From assembly GCA_964460185.1 (NCBI GenBank), contig CAYWTM010000138.1, positions 1 to 8,101 of the forward strand: DNA of 8,101 nucleotides. The letters are read 5' to 3'. This DNA is from JAVJPJ01 sp040217295 (GTDB taxonomy: Bacteria > Pseudomonadota > Alphaproteobacteria > Rhodobacterales > Rhodobacteraceae). Below, piece after piece: positions 1 to 5,907 of this stretch. The notes under the pieces were generated by a model, which had not been told where the DNA came from, did no database searches, and was given only the letters and a program-made list of their open reading frames with translations. Position 1 is the stretch's first letter. Each line of letters begins with the position of its first letter. Both the position numbers and the translations under genes were made by a program.

Positions 1-1054
1 GCGCGATATCCAGCGCCTTGCCGCAATTGTTGCGCTTGATCAGGCTGATCATCTCGGGCGCGGCGTGGCCTTCTTCCATCAGGCGACCGACCCGCAGGCA
101 GGCCTGAAGGCCAAGCGTGATTTCGGTCTGCATGTCGGCCAGTTTCTTCTGGAACAGCTGCGTTTGCGCCAGGGGCCGGCCGAACTGCACCCGGTCCAGG
201 CCGTATTGCCGCGCGCGATGCCAGCAATCCTCCGCGGCACCCATCACACCCCATGCGATGCCGAACCGGGCCCGGTTCAGACAGCCGAACGGACCTTTGA
301 GGCCTTCCACGTTGGGCAAGAGCGCGTCTTCGCCCACCTCGACGGCGTCCATCACGATCTCCCCCGTGACCGACGCGCGCAAGGACAGTTTCCCACCGAT
401 CTTCGGCGCGGACAGGCCTTTCATCCCCTTTTCGAGGACAAAGCCGCGAATCTTGCCGCCATGGGCCTCTGATTTTGCCCAAACCACGAAGACATCGGCG
501 ATGGGGCTGTTCGAGATCCACATCTTGGCGCCGGAAATCACATAGCCGCCATCGACCTTCTTGGCGGTGGTCTTCATGCCGGCGGGGTCGCTGCCGGCGT
601 CGGGCTCGGTCAGGCCGAAACATCCGATCAGCGTGCCGGCTGCCAGGCCGGGCAGGTATTTCTGCCGCTGTTCCTCGGAGCCATAGGCATGGATCGGATA
701 CATCACGAGGCTCGACTGCACGGACATCATCGAGCGGTAGCCGCTATCGACGCGTTCGACCTCGCGCGCGACCAGGCCATACGTCACGTAACCCCCTCCA
801 AGTCCGCCATATTCCTCGGGGATGGTGACACCCAAAAGGCCCATCTCGCCCATTTCGGCAAACACCTCGGGCGTCACCCGTTCGTTGAGGTAGGCATCGG
901 TCACGCGGCTGGCCAGCTTGTCGGCCGCGTAGGCCTTTGCGCTGTCGGCGATCATGCGCTCTTCTTCGGTCAGCTGGTCGTTCAGGTGAAACGCGTCGGC
1001 CCAGTCGAACGGGGCAAGCGAGGGGCCGGTGTGGCGGTGTTGTCCATCGGGCAT
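1..1054 (-). CDS. gcdH: Glutaryl-CoA dehydrogenase, C-terminus cut by window edge
   Basis: FAD-dependent acyl-CoA dehydrogenase family enzyme that oxidatively decarboxylates glutaryl-CoA to crotonyl-CoA and CO2 in lysine, tryptophan and glutarate breakdown; it is cytoplasmic and passes electrons to ETF. Seen: 351 codons, starting MPDGQHRHTGPSLAPFDWAD. An acyl-CoA dehydrogenase N-terminal helical domain is followed by GYRSMMSVQSSLV, where R107 matches the glutaryl-binding Arg of GCDH. The flavin and substrate block TEPDAGSDP spans about residues 149-157. The last visible stretch, MISLIKRNNCGKALDIA, is the GCDH signature. The catalytic Glu and about 50 residues expected for a ~400-residue protein lie beyond position 1. 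The start at 1054 is supported by AGGAG eight bases upstream. It is divergent from the creatininase-family gene. Identification as GCDH rather than a generic acyl-CoA dehydrogenase is strong. Confidence 0.95.
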   Translation of the reverse strand, partial: MPDGQHRHTGPSLAPFDWADAFHLNDQLTEEERMIADSAKAYAADKLASRVTDAYLNERVTPEVFAEMGEMGLLGVTIPEEYGGLGGGYVTYGLVAREVERVDSGYRSMMSVQSSLVMYPIHAYGSEEQRQKYLPGLAAGTLIGCFGLTEPDAGSDPAGMKTTAKKVDGGYVISGAKMWISNSPIADVFVVWAKSEAHGGKIRGFVLEKGMKGLSAPKIGGKLSLRASVTGEIVMDAVEVGEDALLPNVEGLKGPFGCLNRARFGIAWGVMGAAEDCWHRARQYGLDRVQFGRPLAQTQLFQKKLADMQTEITLGLQACLRVGRLMEEGHAAPEMISLIKRNNCGKALDIA

Positions 1055-1093
1055 TTCAATGTCTCCTCTGAGTTGGCGCAACATTCATCGCAT

Positions 1094-1110
1094 TTGCATC
1101 GGTTGTGCAA
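1094..1110. promoter_or_regulatory. Inverted repeat TTGCA-N7-TGCAA, possible regulator site for gcdH
   Basis: A perfect 5-base inverted repeat with a 7-base spacer ends 40 bases upstream of the gcdH start codon. Its size and symmetry resemble LysR-type operators (T-N11-A class). In other proteobacteria gcdH is often controlled by a LysR-type regulator (GcdR). No regulator gene is visible in the window, so the link is inference. A -35-like TTGCAC on the minus strand overlaps the repeat, which would suit a regulator acting at the promoter. Confidence 0.35.
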
Positions 1111-1285
1111 GTCCACAGCCCCTACGCGCGGCGATCTAGCCCATGCCGATTGGCGTGCAAGGTGCGAGATGACAACCCTGACCGCTGCGCGAAAGATCGA
1201 CGGGTTTGTCCGCGATGCATCCGGTCCAAGCCTTGCGGCCGACGCGGCATGCCGGCGATGGCCTGACCGGTTCGGCCGGGCGGGA

Positions 1286-1299
1286 TCGTTGCGCAACGA
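1286..1299. repeat. 14-base perfect palindrome TCGTTGCGCAACGA
   Basis: The sequence is its own reverse complement over 14 bases and lies in the non-coding gap, 232 bases from gcdH and 234 bases from the creatininase-family start. Palindromes of this size are typical of dimeric repressor sites, but I do not recognise the binding protein. It could also fold as a short hairpin, though no T-run follows to make a terminator. Confidence 0.4.
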
Positions 1300-1532
1300 C
1301 CGTGTCCCCTGGAAAGGTCCATCGACCACTTGCCGTCATGCGCCGAGGGTGCAACCTTGCGGATTGAAACGGCGCGCAGGACACGCCACGGTGCGATCAC
1401 CGGCGCAACCGGGGGATCGACCCGCAACGCCATCGGCCGTGTGGCCGCGCAAGGGATGTCCGGGACCGGACAGAGCAAGATATCCGCCCCCGCCCTGTGT
1501 CACGGGCAGACACGGGCATGCAGGAGACCATG

Positions 1533-2324
1533 ATGACCCTTCCCAAACCCCATTGGCGCGAGATGACGACGCGCGATTTTTCGGACAGTGACACCAGCGG
1601 ATGGATCGCGGTCTTGCCGGTTGCTGCGATCGAACAGCATGGTCCGCATCTTCCCGTGGGGGTCGACGCCTTGCTGGCCGAGGCGATGGTGGGGCGTGTT
1701 GTGCATGCTTTGCCAGATGATGTTCCGGCGGTGTTCCTGCCGGTTCAGCAGGTGTGCAAATCGAACGAACATATTGAATTTCCGGGGACTTTGACCCTGA
1801 CCTGGGAAACGGCGATAAAATCATGGCTTGAAATCGGGGCCAGCGTGGCGCGGGCGGGGCTGCGCAAGATGGTGATCGTGACCAGCCACGGCGGCAACAT
1901 CGCCCCGATGGAAATCGTTGCGCGCGAATTGCGCCAGACCCTTGGGATGGCGGTGGCCACGACCAGTTGGGGCCGGATGAGCCCCGAACGCGTCTACACG
2001 TATCCCGACGGGCCCATGGTCGATATCCATGGCGGTCTGTCCGAAACCTCGATGATGCTGGCCGCCTGTCCCGATCTTGTGCGCACCGAACTGGCCGAGG
2101 ATTTCGGCAGCTCGCAAACGGCACTGCGGCAGGGATCCGCAAAATTGGGCTACCACATGGCCGAGGCCAACTTGGCCTGGTTGTCCAACGATCTGAACGC
2201 CAAGGGAACGGTCGGCGATGCGTCGCGCGCCTCGGCGGCACTGGGCGAGCAGGATTTGCGCAGCCAGACCGAGGGGTTCGTCGCGCTCTTGCGGGATATG
2301 CAGCGATACCAGGTTGATCGGTGA
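1533..2324 (+). CDS. Creatininase-family metal-dependent amidohydrolase
   Basis: Member of the creatininase family (PF02633), which are cytoplasmic metal-dependent amidases and deformylases. Seen, numbering from ATG 1533 (263 residues): AIEQHGPHLPVGVD, with E34, H36 and D45 at the same numbers as the metal ligands of Pseudomonas creatininase; NEH at 78-80; SHGGN at 118-122; and HGGLSETS at 166-173. The substrate is not clear. True creatininases carry GHYEN where this protein has SHGGN, so the second metal ligand differs and creatinine is unlikely to be the substrate. Start choice: an in-frame GTG (1497) and ATGs at 1518 and 1530 exist, but AGGAG at 1522-1526 lies six bases before ATG 1533, and the E34/H36/D45 match agrees with that start. 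It appears to be a single gene, convergent with the photolyase-like gene. The family is sure; the reaction is unknown. Confidence 0.88.
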   Translation: MTLPKPHWREMTTRDFSDSDTSGWIAVLPVAAIEQHGPHLPVGVDALLAEAMVGRVVHALPDDVPAVFLPVQQVCKSNEHIEFPGTLTLTWETAIKSWLEIGASVARAGLRKMVIVTSHGGNIAPMEIVARELRQTLGMAVATTSWGRMSPERVYTYPDGPMVDIHGGLSETSMMLAACPDLVRTELAEDFGSSQTALRQGSAKLGYHMAEANLAWLSNDLNAKGTVGDASRASAALGEQDLRSQTEGFVALLRDMQRYQVDR

Positions 2325-2418
2325 GGTTTGCCGATTTTCAAAAACGAACCTATTTTAACATAAATCTTTTGAAAAAAGCCAAATAATTACACTTTTCATC
2401 ACTTATCCCCAGATCCAT
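2325..2418. other. AT-rich spacer between convergent genes
   Basis: The stretch around 2333-2402 is roughly three-quarters A+T, in strong contrast to the GC-rich coding DNA on both sides. It contains A/T runs and a weak CTTTT-GAA-AAAAG fold at 2366-2378, but no GC-rich terminator stem. The word TTATCCCCA at 2403-2411 is one base off a DnaA box and is probably chance. It most likely serves as the shared 3' end of two convergent transcripts. Confidence 0.5.
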
Positions 2419-3636
2419 CTACAGGCCTCGGATCAGGTTCGGGATCTGTGCTTTGAACTTGAAAAACCCTGCTGTGGCATGGGGCCACGCGGCGCGATCC
2501 CAATCCCGCATGACCTGAACCAGCACTATGCCGTCGTCTTTCAGGGCGCGTTGCAGCGCAGCAAGGGCGCTGGCGGCGGGGCCGACAGGGGCAAAGGGTG
2601 CCACGATCTGTTCGACGCCTCCGGCACGGGCCCAATCGACAATGTCGGCCACGTGAGGGGTAAGCGGGGCGGGGCGGCCAAGCTTGCTGGCCCACCGCGC
2701 CAGGGCATCCTCCATGGCCGCGCGGGTGAAGGTGGCGACGAGCGGCGACATCGGCCTTGGCGATCGCGAGTCCACTGATATCAGGCCGGCATGGGCCACG
2801 GGCTGATCTTGCAAGGCATCCAGGATGAAGCCCGGTGAAAGGTCTTCTTCGGTCAACAAGACGCCAGTGCGCAGGCCCGGTTGCGGCAGCTGGCCCAGGG
2901 GGGCGGGGCGCGCGACCGGATGATCCGGGCCTTCGAGAGCGGCCGCGCCGGTCTCGAGGCGCCATTCGGGGTTGTGGCGGCCTTCGGTATATTTGGAGAT
3001 ATTCGACGACCTGGCGATGTAGTGCTTGCCCCGTGTCTGAAGACCCGCCACCCACCGCCAGCTCAAGGTGTTCGAGGCGGGATCGCCATCCAGCAGGTGC
3101 CGCATGAAGAAATCTGCACCCGCCTCCCACGGCAGGCGCAGGGTGAAGATCCAGATCGACGCGACCCACATGCGGGCATGGTTGTGCAGATAACCGGTGC
3201 TGACAAGTTCCCGCACCCATGCGTTGAAGGCGTCGATATCCGTCTGGCCCGCCTCTGCCCGGGCGAGAGCGGCGCCCAGATCCGCGTCTTTTTCCGCACG
3301 GGCCAGCACGCGGTCCAATCCCTGGCGGTAGGCGCCCCAGACGCCCGGCCGCATTTCCAGCCAGCCTTTCCAGTAGGTTCGCCAGACGACTTCCTGGATG
3401 AATTTCTCGGCGGCCGTGGCCGAATGGCGTCCAAGCACGGCCTGGATCACCTCGGGTTCGGTGATCAGGCGATGGCGCAGATAGGGCGACAGTTGCGAGA
3501 CATGCGGATGTCCCCGATCGGGCAGATCGTAGTTGCGGCGCGACGCGTATTCGCGACCGGCAGCCGGGACAAAGCGGTGCAACCGGTTCAGTGCTTCGGT
3601 TCGGGTGGCGGCGGGGCTGGGGCAGGGATCGATCAT
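2419..3636 (-). CDS. Photolyase-like FAD protein with apparently permuted domain order
   Basis: Photolyase/cryptochrome-family protein of 405 residues, likely a light-driven DNA repair enzyme or a blue-light flavoprotein. Seen: the helical FAD domain occupies about residues 14-225, with VSQLSPYL (46-53), FIQEVVWR (79-86), GYLHNHARMWVAS (148-160) and DGDPASNTLSWRWVAG (183-198). By hand alignment to E. coli Phr, E82, W85, N152, M156 and W195 match the cyclobutane-dimer pocket, D183, D185 and N189 match the flavin contacts, and W193 and W170 match two of the three electron-transfer tryptophans. The usual alpha/beta antenna domain is missing from the N-terminus. Residues about 255-405 instead look like it (GVLLTEEDLSPG, an alternating beta/alpha pattern, WPHATAGFFKFKAQIP), which suggests a circular permutation. 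ATG 3636 leaves only 13 residues before the FAD domain and has no clear Shine-Dalgarno; a TTG at 3729 would add 31 unconvincing residues. It is divergent from clpP. Family sure; photolyase activity and domain order inferred. Confidence 0.85.
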   Translation of the reverse strand: MIDPCPSPAATRTEALNRLHRFVPAAGREYASRRNYDLPDRGHPHVSQLSPYLRHRLITEPEVIQAVLGRHSATAAEKFIQEVVWRTYWKGWLEMRPGVWGAYRQGLDRVLARAEKDADLGAALARAEAGQTDIDAFNAWVRELVSTGYLHNHARMWVASIWIFTLRLPWEAGADFFMRHLLDGDPASNTLSWRWVAGLQTRGKHYIARSSNISKYTEGRHNPEWRLETGAAALEGPDHPVARPAPLGQLPQPGLRTGVLLTEEDLSPGFILDALQDQPVAHAGLISVDSRSPRPMSPLVATFTRAAMEDALARWASKLGRPAPLTPHVADIVDWARAGGVEQIVAPFAPVGPAASALAALQRALKDDGIVLVQVMRDWDRAAWPHATAGFFKFKAQIPNLIRGL

Positions 3637-3759
3637 GCCGGTGCATCTAGCGGTGTGCACCCCGGTGTCGAGGAAAGCGCCGACCTGCCCTTGCAGCCCC
3701 CCCGGTGCAACACTAGTCTTCGCAAGCAATCACGCGCAACGTATCCGAGGCAGCCGGCC
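3637..3759. promoter_or_regulatory. Divergent intergenic region with repeated GGTGCA half-sites
   Basis: This 123-base gap must carry the promoters of clpP and of the photolyase-like gene. GGTGCA occurs at 3640-3645 and 3704-3709, and its inverse TGCACC at 3656-3661. The two direct copies sit in a longer shared context, CCGGTGCA followed closely by CTAG (3638-3650 and 3702-3716). The first copy begins just upstream of the photolyase start codon. A common regulator of both genes is possible but not shown. Confidence 0.35.
3691..3719 (+). promoter_or_regulatory. Candidate clpP promoter
   Basis: TTGCAG (3691-3696), a 17-base spacer and TAGTCT (3714-3719) form a weak -35/-10 pair, with a start point expected about 35 bases before clpP. 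Each hexamer matches the sigma-70 consensus at only three of six positions. The preceding C makes the -35 CTTG, the core of alphaproteobacterial heat-shock sigma-32 promoters, which would suit clpP, but the -10 is not a good RpoH match. Tentative. Confidence 0.25.
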
Positions 3760-4389
3760 ATGAATGACCCAATCGACACCTATATGAACACTCTGGTCCC
3801 CATGGTGGTCGAACAGACCAGCCGGGGTGAACGCGCCTACGATATCTTTTCCCGGCTCCTCAAGGAGCGGATCATATTCGTCAACGGCCCCGTCCACGAC
3901 GGCATGTCCAGCCTTGTGGTGGCGCAGTTGCTGCACCTTGAGGCGGAAAATCCGTCCAAGGAAATCTCGATGTACATCAATTCGCCTGGCGGATCCGTGA
4001 TCGCGGGCATGAGCATCTACGACACGATGCAGTACATCAAACCCAAGGTGTCGACGCTGGTGTGCGGTCTGGCGGCCTCGATGGGGTCGGTGATCGCGCT
4101 TGGCGGCGAAAAGGGCATGCGGTTCTCGTTGCCGAACTCGGAATTCCTGGTGCACCAGCCCTCGGGCGGCAGCCAGGGCACGGCGGCAGATATCCTGATC
4201 CAGTCACGTCATATCGAACAGACCCGCGAACGGTTCTACCGTCTGTACATGCGCCACACGGGGCAGGACTACGAGACGGTGCAGCAGGCGCTGGATCGCG
4301 ACAAGTGGATGACCCCGGAAGAAGCCAAGGAGTGGGGGCATATCGACGAGATCGTCGAGAGCCGCGCGCCCGAAGAGGAGAGCAAATAA
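3760..4389 (+). CDS. clpP: ATP-dependent Clp protease proteolytic subunit
   Basis: Serine peptidase of family S14. It forms the double-heptamer barrel that degrades proteins fed by ClpX (or ClpA) in the cytoplasm. Seen: 209 residues, the usual length. The catalytic triad is S107 in GLAASMGS, H132 in FLVHQPSGG and D181 in DRDKWMTPEEA; the spacings of 25 and 49 residues equal those of E. coli ClpP (S97, H122, D171). INSPGGSV and the family N-terminus MNDPIDTYMNTLVPMVVEQ are present, and the segment up to about residue 15 may be a processed propeptide as in E. coli. GAGG nine bases before ATG 3760 serves as ribosome binding site. The reading frame is open far upstream through the antisense of the photolyase-like gene, but homology begins only at 3760. 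clpX follows 152 bases downstream, the classic order. Confidence 0.98.
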   Translation: MNDPIDTYMNTLVPMVVEQTSRGERAYDIFSRLLKERIIFVNGPVHDGMSSLVVAQLLHLEAENPSKEISMYINSPGGSVIAGMSIYDTMQYIKPKVSTLVCGLAASMGSVIALGGEKGMRFSLPNSEFLVHQPSGGSQGTAADILIQSRHIEQTRERFYRLYMRHTGQDYETVQQALDRDKWMTPEEAKEWGHIDEIVESRAPEEESK

Positions 4390-4493
4390 CGCGGGTCACA
4401 GACGCGTGCCCAGGGCGCAAACACGGGGATTTTGGCGTTGTGGTGCGGGCGGCCCTGTTCTAGGCTCTCATGAAATCAACGGTTCGGGCAGGT

Positions 4494-4520
4494 TCCGGGC
4501 CGGGGTGCTCCGCGCCCGGA
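4494..4520 (+). promoter_or_regulatory. GC-rich hairpin in the clpX leader
   Basis: TCCGGGC (4494-4500) pairs perfectly with GCCCGGA (4514-4520). Inside, CGG (4501-4503) pairs with CCG (4510-4512) across a one-base bulge, leaving a six-base loop. It ends ten bases before the clpX Shine-Dalgarno. No T-run follows, so it is unlikely to be an efficient intrinsic terminator. It may mark an mRNA processing or stability site between clpP and clpX. A very weak promoter-like pair, TTGTGG-N17-TAGGCT, precedes it near 4438-4466. Confidence 0.4.
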
Positions 4521-4541
4521 CGTCCTATGTAGGTGAACGAT

Positions 4542-5807
4542 ATGGCTAACTCATCCGGCAGCGACTCGAAAAACACGCTCTATTGTTCGTTCTGCGGCAA
4601 GAGCCAGCACGAGGTTCGCAAACTCATCGCCGGGCCGACGGTGTTCATCTGTGATGAATGCGTTGAGCTTTGCATGGACATCATCCGGGAAGAGACCAAG
4701 TCCAGCGGCCTGAAATCTACCGACGGCGTGCCAAGCCCGCGCGACATCTGCAACGTCCTGGATGACTACGTGATCGGGCAAAGCCACGCAAAGCGGGTTT
4801 TGTCGGTCGCCGTTCACAACCATTACAAGCGCCTCAACCACGCGTCGAAATCGGATATCGAGCTGTCGAAATCCAATATCTTGCTGATCGGGCCCACGGG
4901 GTGCGGCAAAACGTTGCTGGCGCAGACGCTGGCGCGGATTCTCGACGTGCCGTTCACCATGGCCGATGCAACGACCCTGACCGAGGCGGGCTATGTCGGT
5001 GAGGATGTCGAAAACATCATCCTGAAACTGCTTCAGTCCAGCGAATACAACGTCGACCGCGCGCAACGCGGCATCGTCTATATCGACGAGGTCGACAAGA
5101 TCACGCGCAAATCCGACAACCCCTCGATCACGCGGGACGTGTCGGGGGAAGGCGTGCAGCAGGCGCTATTGAAGATCATGGAAGGCACGGTGGCCTCGGT
5201 GCCGCCCCAGGGTGGGCGCAAGCATCCGCAGCAGGAATTCCTGCAGGTCGACACGACGAACATCCTGTTCATCTGTGGCGGTGCATTCGCCGGGCTGGAC
5301 CGCATCATCGCGCAGCGCGGCAAAGGGTCCGCCATGGGCTTTGGTGCTGATGTGAAAGACCCCGACAGCAAATCCGTCGGGGAATACTTCAAGGATCTCG
5401 AACCCGAGGATCTTTTGAAATTCGGCCTGATCCCGGAATTCGTGGGGCGTCTGCCGGTCATCGCGACACTGGAAGACCTCGACGAGAGCGCGCTGGTCAC
5501 GATCCTGACCGAGCCGAAGAACGCGCTGGTCAAGCAATACCAGCGCCTTTTCGAGCTGGAAGATACCAAGCTGAAGTTCACCGATGACGCCTTGAACGCA
5601 ATCGCCAAACGCGCGATCCAACGCAAGACCGGCGCGCGGGGGCTTCGGTCGATCATGGAAGATATCTTGCTGGATACGATGTTCGATCTGCCGGGTGCGG
5701 AAGGCGTCGAAGAGGTCGTGGTCAATGAAGAGGCCGTGAACTCCGATGCACAGCCCCTGATGATCTATGCCGAGCGGTCCAAGGAAGAACCCGCTTCGGC
5801 CGGCTGA
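4542..5807 (+). CDS. clpX: ATP-dependent Clp protease ATP-binding subunit ClpX
   Basis: AAA+ unfoldase that recognises tagged substrates, unfolds them and threads them into ClpP; cytoplasmic. Seen: 421 residues, the normal length. An N-terminal zinc-binding domain has C15, C18, C37 and C40. Then come Walker A GPTGCGKT (117-124), the pore loop GYVG (150-153), Walker B IDE (181-183), the ClpP-docking loop MGF (265-267, where E. coli has IGF), the box VGRLPV and the sensor-2 motif GARGLRS. Start: GTG 4533 is in frame, but AGGTGA (4531-4536) lies five bases before ATG 4542, and MANSSGSDSKNTLYCSFCGKS is the typical alphaproteobacterial N-terminus, so 4542 is chosen. The gene is transcribed with or just after clpP and is closed by a terminator 20 bases downstream. 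Identification is certain. Confidence 0.98.
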   Translation: MANSSGSDSKNTLYCSFCGKSQHEVRKLIAGPTVFICDECVELCMDIIREETKSSGLKSTDGVPSPRDICNVLDDYVIGQSHAKRVLSVAVHNHYKRLNHASKSDIELSKSNILLIGPTGCGKTLLAQTLARILDVPFTMADATTLTEAGYVGEDVENIILKLLQSSEYNVDRAQRGIVYIDEVDKITRKSDNPSITRDVSGEGVQQALLKIMEGTVASVPPQGGRKHPQQEFLQVDTTNILFICGGAFAGLDRIIAQRGKGSAMGFGADVKDPDSKSVGEYFKDLEPEDLLKFGLIPEFVGRLPVIATLEDLDESALVTILTEPKNALVKQYQRLFELEDTKLKFTDDALNAIAKRAIQRKTGARGLRSIMEDILLDTMFDLPGAEGVEEVVVNEEAVNSDAQPLMIYAERSKEEPASAG

Positions 5808-5826
5808 CCCGGGCATCATTCGGATC

Positions 5827-5860
5827 AACGGCCCCGGCAGATGCTGCGCGGGGCCGTTTT
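5827..5860 (+). terminator. Rho-independent terminator of clpX
   Basis: AACGGCCCCG (5827-5836) pairs perfectly over ten bases with CGGGGCCGTT (5849-5858), and a further GCAG/CTGC helix folds within the loop. A short run of four T (5857-5860) follows. It starts 20 bases after the clpX stop codon and lies before the convergent glycosyltransferase gene. Confidence 0.88.
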
Positions 5861-5907
5861 ACATCGAACATCCGGCAAGGCGGCCGTGACGGTGCAGCGT
5901 GCTGAAA

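Larger units (their letters stand above)
1055..1532. other. Divergent non-coding gap between gcdH and the creatininase-family gene
   Basis: These 478 bases separate two divergent genes. Open frames cross the gap on both strands, but none has a Shine-Dalgarno-supported start or a recognisable protein; they read as GC-rich chance frames rich in Arg, Pro and Ala. What can be seen is an inverted repeat next to gcdH, a 14-base palindrome near the middle, and several scattered CGCAAC-like words. Both promoters should lie here, but I cannot place a convincing -35/-10 pair for either gene. A small RNA or a decayed gene cannot be excluded. Confidence 0.6.

Noticed and set aside
689..1591. 300-codon plus-strand open frame across gcdH, the gap and the start of the creatininase-family gene
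   Set aside because: It overlaps two well-supported genes in other frames and encodes no family features.
2403..2411. DnaA-box-like word TTATCCCCA next to an AT-rich stretch, as a possible replication origin
   Set aside because: It is a single word with one mismatch, with no cluster of boxes and no origin-linked genes nearby.
2881..4389. Long plus-strand open frame that would extend ClpP upstream by about 290 residues
   Set aside because: The extension is the antisense of the photolyase-like gene. ClpP homology, its ribosome binding site and the triad spacing all fit a start at 3760.
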